Both the position numbers and the translations under genes were made by a program. Of a stretch of 64,000 nucleotides of DNA, positions 9,826-19,729 are shown one piece after another; positions within the stretch are counted from its first letter, which is position 1, and the number at the start of each line of letters is the position of its first letter. This DNA comes from Telmatospirillum siberiense. GTDB lineage: Bacteria > Pseudomonadota > Alphaproteobacteria > Rhodospirillales > Magnetospirillaceae. The stretch is taken from assembly GCF_002845745.1 (NCBI RefSeq), contig NZ_PIUM01000001.1, positions 372,001 through 436,000 of the forward strand, written 5' to 3'. The notes beneath the pieces are model-generated. The model had not been told where the DNA came from. It ran no database searches and worked only from the letters and a program-made list of their open reading frames with translations.

Positions 9826-10701
9826 TCAATCGGCGAATAATGGCTCGGGCAGGCCCGGCGTCTCGATCTCCATGGCGAACAACCCGCCGCTTTCGGGAAA
9901 TACGGCCAATTCCTCCGGGCTGCGGCCGGCGCGTGCCGTGGTGACGAAAAGAGTGGTCAGGCGGGGCCCGCCGAAGGCGATCATGGTGGGGCAGCGGGCC
10001 GGCAGCGAATATTCGGCAAGAAGCTCCGCATCCGGACTATAGCATTGAATGCGCCCCCCCTCGTACAGCGCCGTCCAGTAGCGGCCGGCGGCATCCACCG
10101 CGGCTCCGTCCGGTCGGGCGCGGTCGGCCGCCTGGGATGGCAGGCGAATCCAGGGTTCGCGAGGGCCCAGTGTGCCGGAGACGCGATCAAAGGCATACCG
10201 GTAAATGGTGAAGGCCGGGGTATCCGCATGGTAGAGCCAGCGATCGTCGGGGCTGAAGGCCAGGCCGTTCGACGTCAGCAGATCGCCCCCCATGGCTTTC
10301 AATCCCCGGGCGTCATAGCGGTAGAGATGGGCGTTGCGGCCCGCTTTCGGTTCGTCAAGGGTTCCCGCCCAGAAGCGTCCCGCCCGGTCGCAGCGTCCGT
10401 CGTTGAAGCGGCTGCTCGTCCAGTCCTCGGGGTTGTCGGCAAGCTTCGTCAGCGTCTTTCCGTGGGCGTCGAGGCGCCATAGCCCGCTCCGCATTCCGGC
10501 GACGAATCCGCCGGACTCGGCCAATCCGATACAGCCGATCTGTTCGGCGACCGGCATCACGGCGGTTTGTCCGGTGCCGGGATCGTAGCGATGAATGGCC
10601 TGGCCTTTGATGTTTACCCAGTAGAGGGCCTGCTCGCGCACCGACCAGACCGGGCATTCCCCCAGTTCGGCCTTGGCGTCGACAAGGCAGGAAAAGCTCA
10701 T
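9826..10701 (-). CDS. SMP-30/gluconolactonase family sugar lactonase
   Basis: This 291-residue six-bladed beta-propeller belongs to the SMP-30/gluconolactonase/regucalcin family, which opens sugar lactones with a divalent metal. Expected metal ligands are visible: Glu in LGECPVW near residue 14, Asn in RFNDGRCD, Asn in TSNGLAFSPD and Asp in RPDGAAVD. The ATG at 10701 overlaps the stop of the aldose epimerase gene as ATGA, so the two are co-translated. With the mutarotase upstream, this suggests a small unit handling the anomer and lactone of an aldose; the sugar itself (glucose, galactose or arabinose) is not determined. Confidence 0.88.
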   Translation of the reverse strand: MSFSCLVDAKAELGECPVWSVREQALYWVNIKGQAIHRYDPGTGQTAVMPVAEQIGCIGLAESGGFVAGMRSGLWRLDAHGKTLTKLADNPEDWTSSRFNDGRCDRAGRFWAGTLDEPKAGRNAHLYRYDARGLKAMGGDLLTSNGLAFSPDDRWLYHADTPAFTIYRYAFDRVSGTLGPREPWIRLPSQAADRARPDGAAVDAAGRYWTALYEGGRIQCYSPDAELLAEYSLPARCPTMIAFGGPRLTTLFVTTARAGRSPEELAVFPESGGLFAMEIETPGLPEPLFAD

Positions 10702-11600
10702 GCCAAACGATCCAGGCGGAAGCGGACGCCGCCTTCCAGGGCTTGGCCGGGAGCCAGGACGGCGACGCCATGGCCATCCACGTCCATGCGATTCATGGCG
10801 TCGTTCATATGGCTGACCGGTTCGACGCAAAAGAAGTCGCGTTCGGCCGGCGTATAGACGACCAGATGGGAGAATTCGGCGGAGGCCTCGATGGTAAGCC
10901 CCAAAGCGTCCTCCGGCCAGACGATGCGCGCGGTGCCGTTCCAGCCGGCGAAGCAATGATCCAGTTCGGCTTCGGCGGGGGACCTGAGCGTCGCAAAGGA
11001 CCAGGCGGATGGCACGGGTTGCTGTCCGCGAGGCAGTTTGTCCGCGCCATTGAGCCATACACTGGCGGCCTGGAACATCATTTGCGCCTTCGGTGTTCGC
11101 CGGAAATAGGGGTGCAGGCCGAAGCCGGCCGGCATGGCCTTGCCGTCGCGGTTCTCGATGCGGAGCGCGATATCCAGTCCGCTTTCGCCCAGGGAGAATG
11201 TTTGCGTGGCGACGTAGGAGAACGGCCAGTCGGCCACGCCGTCGCCCCGGGCCTGGTGGTCGAGGGTCAGAACCAGCCGCTTGTCCGTCCGTTCCGTGAC
11301 GATCCAGGGGGTATACCAGCCGTTGCCATGGATACTGTGGGGTTCGCCGTTGAGATCCGGGCGCAGCGCGTAGGTTTCCTCCCCGAAAGTGAGGCTGGCG
11401 CGGGCGATGCGGTTGGAATAGGGGATGAGCGGAAAACAGCCGAGCCGGCGTGCGCTGTGCGCGGCCAGGGCCTCGTCCGGGATGTTGCGAAAAAGGGAAA
11501 TGCCGTCATGTTGCCAATCAACGATCGCCCCTCCCGTTTCCGGCCAGAGCGTCAGTCGGGACGTGCCGGCGGTCAGGGAGACGAAATCGCTGTTTGTCAT
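10698..11600 (-). CDS. aldose 1-epimerase (mutarotase) family protein
   Basis: The 300-residue protein matches the GalM-like superfamily: the catalytic histidine region GLHPYF and the late acidic motif CVEPVSHMNDAMN are present. Such proteins interconvert alpha and beta anomers of free aldoses in the cytoplasm. It is first in a two-gene operon with the lactonase. No dehydrogenase or dehydratase for a complete oxidative sugar pathway lies in the window, so the pathway is incomplete here. Confidence 0.87.
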   Translation of the reverse strand: MTNSDFVSLTAGTSRLTLWPETGGAIVDWQHDGISLFRNIPDEALAAHSARRLGCFPLIPYSNRIARASLTFGEETYALRPDLNGEPHSIHGNGWYTPWIVTERTDKRLVLTLDHQARGDGVADWPFSYVATQTFSLGESGLDIALRIENRDGKAMPAGFGLHPYFRRTPKAQMMFQAASVWLNGADKLPRGQQPVPSAWSFATLRSPAEAELDHCFAGWNGTARIVWPEDALGLTIEASAEFSHLVVYTPAERDFFCVEPVSHMNDAMNRMDVDGHGVAVLAPGQALEGGVRFRLDRLA

Positions 11601-11829
11601 CTTTTTCCTAAGCCTCGTTGAGGATTGGCATCACGGGGCAGATCATCGCCCGTTTCGTCGGCAAGGCGAGAAAAATAATCGTGAAAGATCGAATAAAACG
11701 TGTATCCCTTCCATCACCGTCGCCGGCATCGGCGGGCCTCGCGGTCGCGCGCCCGCATTGGTTTCCCGGTCCCGCACAGCGGAAAAACCGTTTGCGCTTT
11801 TCCTCCAGACCCCATAGAAAAGCCTCTTC

Positions 11830-11906
11830 CGGGGCGTAGCTCAGCCTGGTAGAGCGCTAGCTTTGGGAGCTAGAAGCCGGAGGTTCGAATCCTCTCGCCC
11901 CGACCA
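11830..11906 (+). tRNA. tRNA-Pro (anticodon UGG)
   Basis: A complete 77-base cloverleaf can be folded: acceptor CGGGGCG pairs with CGCCCCG, the D arm contains AGCTCAGCCTGGTAGAGC, the anticodon stem CTAGC/GCTAG encloses TTTGGGA, which gives UGG, and the T arm has GGTTCGAATCC. CCA is encoded in the DNA. Confidence 0.97.
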
Positions 11907-11981
11907 AGCTCCCCATATCCGATTCTGACGTTTGGGACTTTCACCGCCCTCCTCGGGCGGAGGGCGGTGTTATCGCGAGGA

Positions 11982-13283
11982 TTACGCCGATTCGTCGGGC
12001 AGTAGGGCGCCGACCATCGTGCTGCGGTCGAGCAGCAGCAACGCCACCAGCGTCAGGACCGAGGCCCCGGCCAGATAGTAGCCGACCGCCGACAGTCCAT
12101 AACCGGTCGCCAGGGTGGTGGCGATATAGGGGGCGAGGGAGGCCCCGAAAATGCCGGCCAGATTGAAGGTGAGGGAGGCGCCGGTGTAGCGGACCATGAC
12201 CGGAAAGGGCTCGGCGAGCGCCGTGCCCAGCGGACCGTAGGTGAAGCCCATCAGCGAGAAGCCGATGATCAGGAAGGCGAGCACGCCGAAGACGCTGCCC
12301 GATCCGAAGATGGGGGCCAGGACAAAGCCGAAAACGACCATCGCCACCGTCGTCCATATCAGCGTGCGGCCATAGCCGACGCGGTCGGCGACGAGGGCCG
12401 AGACGGGAATCATCAGGCCGAAGAAGGTGACGCCGATCAACTGCAGCGGCAGGAAGGTCGCCTTTGTGTAGCCGAGAGCCGTGGTGCCCCAATTCAGGGC
12501 GAAGACGGTCATGATGTAGAACAGCACGAAAGTGGCGATGGCGCCCACGGTACCGAACAGAAGCAGGCGTTTCTGTTCGGCGAAGACCCGGGCGATCGGC
12601 ACGCGGACGCGGTCCTGCTTTTCCATGGCTTTGAGGAAATCCGGCGTCTCGGTCAGGCGCAGCCGGACCCACAGGCCCACGAAGACCAGGATCGCCGAGG
12701 CGATGAAGGGAACGCGCCATCCCCAGGCGAAGAACGATCCATCGCCCAGGGTCGTCGACAGCAGAATGAAGCTGCCATTGGACAGAATGAAGCCGACCGG
12801 CGCCCCCAGTTGCGGGAACATGCCGTACCACGCCCGTTTCCCGGCCGGAGCGTTCTCGGTGGCGAGCAGCACCGCGCCACCCCATTCGCCCCCCAATCCG
12901 AGGCCCTGGCCCAGGCGGCACAGGGCCAGCAGCAGCGGCGCGAGGACGCCGACATCGGCATAGGTGGGCAGCAGGCCGATGGCGATCGTCGACAGTCCCA
13001 TGGTCATCAGGGCGGCGACCAGCGTCGCCTTGCGGCCGATGCGATCGCCGAAATGGCCGAATACCGCCGCGCCGAAGGGCCTGGCGAAGAAGGCGATGGA
13101 AAAGGTGGCGAAGGACTGCAATACAGCCGAAGTGGCGTCGGACGTCGGAAAGAACAGCTTCGGGAAAATAATTACAGAAGCGGTCGCATAGATATAAAAG
13201 TCAAAAAATTCGATGGTTGTCCCGATCAGACTCGCAAAGAGTATCCGGGCCGGCGAATTCGTCCTGGTCTTGATAACGGTCAT
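11982..13283 (-). CDS. MFS transporter, metabolite:H+ symporter (MHS) family
   Basis: This 433-residue, 12-helix permease carries the MHS signature in its first cytoplasmic loop (GHFGDRIGRKATL) and the family-typical N-terminus (IGTTIEFFDFYIYATA). MHS members import organic acids or osmolytes such as citrate, shikimate, alpha-ketoglutarate, tricarballylate or proline/betaine with protons. It stands alone. The tricarballylate importer TcuC belongs to this family and tcuAB lies 9 kb away, so TcuC is a candidate function, but nothing in the sequence proves it. Confidence 0.88.
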   Translation of the reverse strand: MTVIKTRTNSPARILFASLIGTTIEFFDFYIYATASVIIFPKLFFPTSDATSAVLQSFATFSIAFFARPFGAAVFGHFGDRIGRKATLVAALMTMGLSTIAIGLLPTYADVGVLAPLLLALCRLGQGLGLGGEWGGAVLLATENAPAGKRAWYGMFPQLGAPVGFILSNGSFILLSTTLGDGSFFAWGWRVPFIASAILVFVGLWVRLRLTETPDFLKAMEKQDRVRVPIARVFAEQKRLLLFGTVGAIATFVLFYIMTVFALNWGTTALGYTKATFLPLQLIGVTFFGLMIPVSALVADRVGYGRTLIWTTVAMVVFGFVLAPIFGSGSVFGVLAFLIIGFSLMGFTYGPLGTALAEPFPVMVRYTGASLTFNLAGIFGASLAPYIATTLATGYGLSAVGYYLAGASVLTLVALLLLDRSTMVGALLPDESA

Positions 13284-13702
13284 GAAAAAATCCCGATGCA
13301 GGCGCGAGGGGGTGGTCTCTCCCGCACGATCGACCCCATATGAAAATAGCAGGAGCTGCGAAAATCACATCCCGCTCAAGCTTGTCAAGCCAAGATCCGC
13401 GTTATCGACGGATGTTTCGGCTTTTGGGTGGCGGGGATTTCTTCGGAGGCCGTCTCGTTTCCGCTGTCGCCGGTCAAGCCATGGCCCCGGTCGGTCACCC
13501 CATATCCATATGCGAAGGGGCGTGTGCATTTGCAATGATCGCGGCCTTCCGCTAAATGTCCGGTCGGTGGCGTTACCGGCGCAAGGAACCTCGAACCCCC
13601 TCTTCGTCCCGGTCACGGGCGAATGAGGCATGGCGTTCGGCTATGGTGTAGAGTTTTGTTAACGGGCCGACAACGGCACAGCCCGGCGTAAAAGGGCAGT
13701 TT
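13284..13702. other. intergenic region between divergent transporter and torR-like genes
   Basis: No gene is supported in these 419 bases. Both flanking genes are transcribed outward, so it should hold two promoters. An AAAAGGGC ribosome site precedes the regulator ATG at 13703. I see no clear operator repeats. Confidence 0.5.
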
Positions 13703-14422
13703 ATGGCGGCGAGGCAACATGTAGTGGTGGTCGACGATGATCCGGTGGCGCGGGAGTCGATCGTCGGCTATTTCGAACAGGAAGGTTTCAAGGTCAGTGA
13801 TGCCGAGAGCTACGCTGGTCTCAAGGCCATTCTGGCGCGCGAGACGGTGGACCTGCTGTTGCTCGATATCCGGTTGCAGGGCGAGGATGGCCTGACCATC
13901 ATGCGCGAACTGCGCCAGCATTCCGATCTTGCCGTCATCCTGGTTACCGGCCGGACCGAGGAGGTCGACCGTGTCCTGGGGTTGGAACTGGGGGCGGACG
14001 ACTACGTCACCAAGCCATTCTCGCCGCGCGAGTTGCTGGCCCGCGCCAGAACCGTGCTGCGCCGCCTGGCGGTGGCGACGGCGCAAGCGGGAAAGGGCGA
14101 ACAGGTGATCCGTTTCGCCGGCTGGCGATTCGAACCGGACCGCCGCCGCCTGACCGCGCCGGGTGGCGAGGATGTCCGTTTGACACGGGGGGAGTTCGAA
14201 CTTCTCGCGGCGCTGCTGCGCCAGCCGGGCCGGGTGATGTCGCGCGACAGCCTGCTCGACGAAATCAGCCATCGCAACTGGGATCCCAACGACCGCACCA
14301 TTGATGTGCTGGTGGCCAGGTTGCGCCGCAAGATCGAGGTCGATCCGACGGTTCCGCGGTTCATCGTGACCGAACACGGGGTCGGCTACGTTTTTGCCGA
14401 GCGGGTTGATTCGTCCTCTTGA
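13703..14422 (+). CDS. OmpR-family response regulator, TorR-like
   Basis: The 239-residue protein has an N-terminal receiver with acidic pair DDD, phospho-acceptor Asp near residue 55 (LLLLDIRLQGEDG), Thr (VTGRTEE) and Lys (TKPFSPRELL), then a winged-helix DNA-binding domain from about residue 130. The stretch around LVTGRTEEVDRVLGLELG closely resembles E. coli TorR. The partner kinase is the convergent gene at 14361-17201, whose 3' end overlaps this gene by 62 bases. No torCAD genes are in the window, so TMAO respiration as the output is not supported. Confidence 0.9.
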   Translation: MAARQHVVVVDDDPVARESIVGYFEQEGFKVSDAESYAGLKAILARETVDLLLLDIRLQGEDGLTIMRELRQHSDLAVILVTGRTEEVDRVLGLELGADDYVTKPFSPRELLARARTVLRRLAVATAQAGKGEQVIRFAGWRFEPDRRRLTAPGGEDVRLTRGEFELLAALLRQPGRVMSRDSLLDEISHRNWDPNDRTIDVLVARLRRKIEVDPTVPRFIVTEHGVGYVFAERVDSSS

Positions 14423-17201
14423 CGATCGATTCCCAAATGGCGGAGAGGGCGGCGATGTCGCCCGTCGTCCGGGCGACGATTTGTTGGGCGAGGCGCGCCA
14501 TTTTTTCGGCATCACCGAGCGCCGCCGCTTTTTCGGTGGCGGCGGCGAGCGCAACCAGGTCATCAAGGCCGACATTGGCCGCCGCGCTTTTGAGGCGATG
14601 AGCGCAGGATTCCACGCCGTCCGGATTTCGTGCCGTCATCGCCGCCCGCATTTCGTCAACGAGAGGTGGCGTCGTATCCCGGAAGATCGCGACGATTTTG
14701 CCGGCGCGTTCGATGCCGAGATCATCGGCTCGTTCCGTCAACAGCGTGATGGCGCCGCTTTGGGCGGGAGGCGAAAATAGGCTGGTCGTCCGATCGGTGC
14801 GCATGGCGTCGGCGACGGCGCGGTCCAACTCCTCCTGTCGGAATGGTTTGCCGAGGAAACCGGTCATCCCGGCGGCAAAGCATTCGGCGGTTCCCGATTG
14901 TGATGCGTTGGCCGTCAGGGCGATGATCGGGACGTGACGGCGTGTCGGGTGGGGAAGGGCGCGGATCTGGCGGGTTGCCGAAAGGCCGTCGAGATTGGGC
15001 ATCGCCAGATCCATCATGATCAGATCGAAATCCCGTTCGGAGGCCAGCGCGACCGCGCCGAGGCCGTCCTGCGCAACGGCGACGGAATGCCCCATCCGTT
15101 CGAGCATGGCCCTGGCGACCATGGCGTTCACCTCATTGTCCTCGGCGATCAGGATAGCCAGGCGAGCCGTTCCGGCCAAGGTCTTGGGGCTTTTCATCCG
15201 CGGTCGCCGCGTCCGGGCGAAGGGCAGCCTGATGGTGAACGCGCTGCCCAGGCCGGGAGCGCTGACCACCGAAATGTTTCCCTCCATGGCCTCGATGAAG
15301 CGCTTGCAGATGGCCAGTCCCAATCCGGTCCCGCCGAACCTGCGGGTAATCGACGAATCGCTCTGGGAGAACGCTTCGAACAGATGGGGAATGGCCTCCG
15401 GCGCGATGCCGATGCCCGTGTCGCTTACTTCGAATTCCAGACCGATCCTTTGGGTCCGGGGGGGGCCGGGTTCCGGCTCCGGCGTGAAAAGCCGAACATG
15501 CAAGGCGACCCGTCCCGAAGGGGTGAACTTCACCGCGTTGCCGATCAGATTGAGCAGGATTTGGCTGAGTTTCGCCGGATCTCCGCGCAGCAATGCGGGA
15601 AGACGCGCCGGCAGCGTCTTATCGAAGGCGACCCGTTTCATGGCGGCCTGCGGCGCCATCGTCGCGCATACGGTATCGACCACCTCTTGCGGGCAGAAGG
15701 CCACGCTTTCCAGATGGAGCTGTCCGGCTTCGATTTTCGAATAATCGAGAATGTCGTTGAGAACCGAGAAAAGAAGATTTCCCGAATCGGCGATCGCGTT
15801 CAGCCATTCCCGCTGTTGGGACGACAGCGGGCTTTGGCGGAGCAGTTGGACCATCCCGAGCACGCCGTTGAGCGGCGTGCGGACCTCATGGCTCATCGTG
15901 GCCAGGAAGTCCGATTTCGCCTTGCTGACCAAGTTCGTTTTTTCGATTTCGGCCTTGCGCGCCTCGTCGAGACGTGTCTGCAACCGTTCCGCCGTCAGAG
16001 CGCCGATCCGCAGATTTTCCAGCGCGCCGGCCATGGCCGCCAACTCGTCGGGGAAGGGCATGGGGGGCACCGGTTCGGCGAAATCGCGGTGGGACAGCCG
16101 CCCGATCACCGCCACCAACGTCGCCATCGGTCCGGATAGCCGGTGCCGGATGGCCAGCACGATCACCGCGCCAAGAAAGAGGACGATACCCAGCAATGCC
16201 ATGGCGCCGATGAACAGCAGCAACGCCGTGGTTTTCTGCTCCTGGGCATGATCGATGGCGAGGTCGAGCGCGTCATAGCCCACCTTGAGGATGGCGCCAT
16301 AGGCGGAAACGCACATGTTGGACCAATCGGCCGCGGGCATCGCCGGATTGGGCGAACCGTCGAGGCCCAGAATGACGGCGTCCATCTTTCGCTGAATTTC
16401 CGCGGTCTTTTGCCGCCCTTCGGCGACGTCGGCGATCAACTGCGGGGCGGCGCCGCTTCTTTTCAGATAACTGTCCAGGGTGCGCCATTGCGTGAGATAG
16501 GCGTCGACATCCTGACGCCAGATCACGAACGCACTTTGGGAAAGCGGCTGATTTCTTTGAATTTCCCCCCTGAGATCCGAGCAGGGTCTGCCGTAGCGAT
16601 CACGGATGGCATAGGAGACCCGGCGGACCTCGACCAGTTCGGCGACGGTGGTGTCGAGCATGCGGACGGTATTGCCGACGGCGACGGAGGCGTCGGTGAT
16701 TCTTGCCGCCAAAGTGAAGATCGCTTGGCGCCAGGGCTCGATGACGGCGATATCGCGGGTATCGAGCGGGCGGGACATCAGCTCTCCGACGAGGACATGC
16801 CGATGCTGCAAATTCCGATAGGCCTCATCCATGGCGGCCATCAGTCTGCCGCGTTCGGGAATATCGGCATTGGCCATGGCGGCTGCGGCACTCAGATAGG
16901 CGAAATCAACCTTATGCGTCGATTCCGTGATCCGCCGCCGTGGGTCGTCCAGGGACAGAAGCGCGACGCCGTGGGTTCCCACCTCGAAACGGATGGTGGT
17001 GACCGCGTTGAACAGAACCCGATCGGTCTCGGTGAGTTGCAGGATGCGGCTGGCTTCCCGGTAGGCCCGCCACTCGACGGCGGCGCCATAGAGAGCGGCC
17101 GCCAGGAGAGCTGAAATGGAGGCCCATTGAAAAAACAGGATCAGCTTGGCGATGGAGCTTTTGAACATTCGCTGCTCTGGGTCGAGTGCGGGAAAAGTCA
17201 A
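14361..17201 (-). CDS. TorS-like hybrid sensor histidine kinase
   Basis: The protein is up to 946 residues (935 if the ATG at 17168 is used). Order: TM1 (about 15-37), a long helical periplasmic sensor, TM2 (about 335-365), HAMP, histidine kinase with H-box SHEVRTPLNGVLG, ATPase with GTGLGLAICK, a receiver with phospho-acceptor in LIMMDLAMPNLDG, and a C-terminal HPt with CAHRLKSAAANVG. This four-step phosphorelay layout and the TorS-type sensor match the TorS class. In TorS the signal comes through the binding protein TorT; no torT is seen here. It converges on and overlaps its probable regulator gene, unusual for a cognate pair. Confidence 0.9.
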   Translation of the reverse strand: MTFPALDPEQRMFKSSIAKLILFFQWASISALLAAALYGAAVEWRAYREASRILQLTETDRVLFNAVTTIRFEVGTHGVALLSLDDPRRRITESTHKVDFAYLSAAAAMANADIPERGRLMAAMDEAYRNLQHRHVLVGELMSRPLDTRDIAVIEPWRQAIFTLAARITDASVAVGNTVRMLDTTVAELVEVRRVSYAIRDRYGRPCSDLRGEIQRNQPLSQSAFVIWRQDVDAYLTQWRTLDSYLKRSGAAPQLIADVAEGRQKTAEIQRKMDAVILGLDGSPNPAMPAADWSNMCVSAYGAILKVGYDALDLAIDHAQEQKTTALLLFIGAMALLGIVLFLGAVIVLAIRHRLSGPMATLVAVIGRLSHRDFAEPVPPMPFPDELAAMAGALENLRIGALTAERLQTRLDEARKAEIEKTNLVSKAKSDFLATMSHEVRTPLNGVLGMVQLLRQSPLSSQQREWLNAIADSGNLLFSVLNDILDYSKIEAGQLHLESVAFCPQEVVDTVCATMAPQAAMKRVAFDKTLPARLPALLRGDPAKLSQILLNLIGNAVKFTPSGRVALHVRLFTPEPEPGPPRTQRIGLEFEVSDTGIGIAPEAIPHLFEAFSQSDSSITRRFGGTGLGLAICKRFIEAMEGNISVVSAPGLGSAFTIRLPFARTRRPRMKSPKTLAGTARLAILIAEDNEVNAMVARAMLERMGHSVAVAQDGLGAVALASERDFDLIMMDLAMPNLDGLSATRQIRALPHPTRRHVPIIALTANASQSGTAECFAAGMTGFLGKPFRQEELDRAVADAMRTDRTTSLFSPPAQSGAITLLTERADDLGIERAGKIVAIFRDTTPPLVDEMRAAMTARNPDGVESCAHRLKSAAANVGLDDLVALAAATEKAAALGDAEKMARLAQQIVARTTGDIAALSAIWESIVKRTNQPARQKRSRPRVRSR

Positions 17202-17282
17202 AATATGGCCGGCATTTCCTCAGGCGTCGTCGTTTTATATCGGCAAACAGGGCAGGGCGCCGGCGTCCGTTGCTCGGATAAG

Positions 17283-17455
17283 CCCTCGCCCCTTGTGGGA
17301 GAGGGCGGCGAGCGTAAGCGAGCGGGTGAGGGGTGAGCGCGTCTGCGCGACATAAAGACTTGTTTGTTTCTGCACACTTTTTCCGCGCTCCCGCGCGTAA
17401 GTCCCCTCACCCAACTCGCTTCGCTCGTCCCCTCTCCCGCAAAGCGGGCGAGGGG
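17283..17455. repeat. pair of inverted intergenic repeat units
   Basis: Units at 17283-17333 and 17403-17455 are imperfect inverted copies of the same sequence: CCCTCGCCC, GGGAGAGGG, CGAGCG, AGCGAG and GGTGAGGGG appear in the same order on opposite strands. Each unit also has an internal CGAGC/GCTCG hairpin. Together they could fold into a stem of about 50 bp in RNA from either strand. They sit between the chemoreceptor gene and the kinase gene, both on the minus strand, and may limit readthrough. REP-like elements of this composition are common in proteobacterial intergenic regions. Confidence 0.8.
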
Positions 17456-17520
17456 ATATTTTTCTTATCCACAGCATCTGTGGGCGTCCCCGCCGGCGCC
17501 ACCGAAGGATTGGCCCGGCC

Positions 17521-19662
17521 TCAGCTGCGCACGTCGGTCAGGAAACCGTTGATGCTGGCGGTCAATTCGGTTGCCCGGCTTTCCAGGCCGTGCATGGCGC
17601 TCGCCAAGGCGCGTGATGCCGCTTCCGCCTTGTTGACGATCTCGGTCACGCCGTCCACCGCCGTCGAGGCGTCTTCCGTGCTGGTTGCCGCAAGTTGGAT
17701 GTTGCGGGCGATTTCCATCGTCGCCGCCCCCTGTTCCTCGACGGCGGAAGCGATGGCGGTGCTGATCTGGTTCATGGTTTGAATGGTCTCGCTGACCTCG
17801 CCGATGCTGTCCACGGTATCTTTGGTTAAGGATTGGACCACCCCGATCTGGCCGCTGATCTCCTCGGTGGCACGAGCGGTCTGGCTGGCCAGATTTTTGA
17901 CTTCTCCGGCAACCACGGCGAAGCCTTTGCCTGCTTCTCCGGCCCTGGCCGCCTCGATGGTGGCGTTCAAGGCCAGCAGGTTGGTCTGGCTGGCGATGTC
18001 GGTGATCAGATTGACGACCTCGCCGATCCGGCTGGCGGCATCGGCCAGTCCCTTGATGCGGTCGTTCGCCTTGTCCGTTTCCGCCACCGCCTTCTTGGAT
18101 ATTTCGGCGGCGTGGGAGACCTGGGTGCCGATTTCCGTTATCGAACCTGACAATTCCTCGGTGGCGGCGGCGACGGTTTGCACGCTGGCCGAGGCCGTCC
18201 GCGCCGATTCTCCGGCCAGGCCGGCAGAATTCAGCGTTTCCCGGGCCATGTTCTCGCTGGCCGAGGATTGTTTGATGGCATCCTTCGCCGCTCCGTCCAT
18301 CAGGTGGATCAGTTCGGTGCTGGCAATGCCGAAATCCGAGCAAATGCGATCGATCTTCTCGGCGTGACGTTCCTTGGCCAGATGTTCCTCCTCGGTCTTT
18401 CTGGCCAGGGCGGCCGCGTTTTCCGCGTTGTGCCGCAAAATTTCAATGGCGCCTGCGAGGGCGCCGATCTCATCGCCGCGTTCTCCATAGGGAACGGTGA
18501 TGCCGTGGTTGCCTTCGGCCAGTCGTTCGATGGTTCCGGCGAGGACGGTCAGGGCGGCGACCACCCTCCGTCCAAAGGCGAAGCCGACTGCCAGAATGAC
18601 CAGCAGAACCGCGATCAGCACTCCGCCGGTCAGCAGCAAAGTGGTTCCCGCCGTCCTCCGTGCGGCGTCCGCGCGCTCCAGGGCGATGTCGAACGCGGTG
18701 TCGCGAACCGCGTTGACCTCGGCCAGATTGGCGATGTTCTGCCGGCGGAAGGCGGGAATGTCGATGCCGTATTGACCATCGGCGCGGGCTGCCGCCAGCA
18801 CGGGCGCGTAAAGCTGGTCATTACCGGTGCGGAATTTCCTGTCGACCGTTTCGAGCGCCTGGACCAGGGCGGCGGGCTTTCCGGCTTGTTCGACCATGAA
18901 GGAAATCCGTTTCCAGGTCTGGTCCATGGCGCCTTTCAATTCGGCGATGGTCGACAGTGTCTCGAAGGGGGCCGGGCGTCCGGAAACCAGCGTGCCGACG
19001 ACGTTGATGCTGCGGTTTCCGGCCAGCGACCGGAAATCCATGCCCAGGCGGGCGATCGCCACCAGATCGCCGACCTCGTTCGAGGCGTCGGCGATATGCC
19101 GCTCCTCTCGGTCCATGACCGGGGTGGCGGCATTCATGGCCGAAACCATGGTCGCGGCGAAGCTGCCGAGAAGGGCCGGGTCGCGTTCCGCTTTGGGGCG
19201 TTGCACCGCGAGGCCGACCGAGGCGTTGAGGGCATCGATTTTCTTGTCGATGTCATTGACCGTGGCGGCCATCTCCCGGGCGCCCGCGGTTTGCAGGGCC
19301 TGGGTCAGGGCGACGGCCTGTTCCATCGCGGCCTTGGTGTTCCGTGCTTCGCTCGCCATGCTTGCGCGCATCGCTTCGCTGGCCGGAGCCTCGGAGAGCA
19401 TCGAAACATTGATATTGCCCCGTTGGACCGCGAAGATTTCGACCGCGCGGGCCAAAGCCGCCAAAGCGGCGGCTTCGTCGCGGGCTTGTCCGTTACCGAC
19501 GTAGACACCCCATAAATTGCCGAGGATCCAAAGACCTCCGGCCAGTGAGGCGAGAGTCGGGACTGCCAGGGCGGCAATAAAAAATGTTTTGATCCGCACG
19601 AAATTCACCAAAATAATAATAGCAGTATCGCTAAAATCCGCTGGTGCCGTCATCGATGTCAA
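17521..19662 (-). CDS. membrane methyl-accepting chemotaxis protein
   Basis: This receptor of up to 713 residues has TM1 near residues 25-50, a helical periplasmic sensor of about 280 residues, TM2 near 345-368, HAMP (about 370-425) and a signalling domain whose tip reads [20 protein letters not shown]. The start is uncertain: the first in-frame ATG codons lack a ribosome site, and a GTG at 19599, seven residues before TM1, is preceded by GGTGA. No C-terminal CheR-tethering pentapeptide is seen. It lies apart from the chemosensory operon at 37-50 kb, so its kinase is unknown. Confidence 0.9.
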   Translation of the reverse strand: MTSMTAPADFSDTAIIILVNFVRIKTFFIAALAVPTLASLAGGLWILGNLWGVYVGNGQARDEAAALAALARAVEIFAVQRGNINVSMLSEAPASEAMRASMASEARNTKAAMEQAVALTQALQTAGAREMAATVNDIDKKIDALNASVGLAVQRPKAERDPALLGSFAATMVSAMNAATPVMDREERHIADASNEVGDLVAIARLGMDFRSLAGNRSINVVGTLVSGRPAPFETLSTIAELKGAMDQTWKRISFMVEQAGKPAALVQALETVDRKFRTGNDQLYAPVLAAARADGQYGIDIPAFRRQNIANLAEVNAVRDTAFDIALERADAARRTAGTTLLLTGGVLIAVLLVILAVGFAFGRRVVAALTVLAGTIERLAEGNHGITVPYGERGDEIGALAGAIEILRHNAENAAALARKTEEEHLAKERHAEKIDRICSDFGIASTELIHLMDGAAKDAIKQSSASENMARETLNSAGLAGESARTASASVQTVAAATEELSGSITEIGTQVSHAAEISKKAVAETDKANDRIKGLADAASRIGEVVNLITDIASQTNLLALNATIEAARAGEAGKGFAVVAGEVKNLASQTARATEEISGQIGVVQSLTKDTVDSIGEVSETIQTMNQISTAIASAVEEQGAATMEIARNIQLAATSTEDASTAVDGVTEIVNKAEAASRALASAMHGLESRATELTASINGFLTDVRS

Positions 19663-19729
19663 TAATATTATTGAGGAATAATGTTAATGCGGTTAACGTC
19701 ATTAACATTTCAATGATCTACTTATGATT

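Noticed and set aside
13703-17201. TMAO respiration (tor) locus
   Set aside because: Only TorR/TorS-like regulators are present; no torT, torC, torA or torD in the window.
17283-17455. possible CRISPR-like repeats
   Set aside because: Only two units, inverted relative to each other, with no regular spacers or cas genes.
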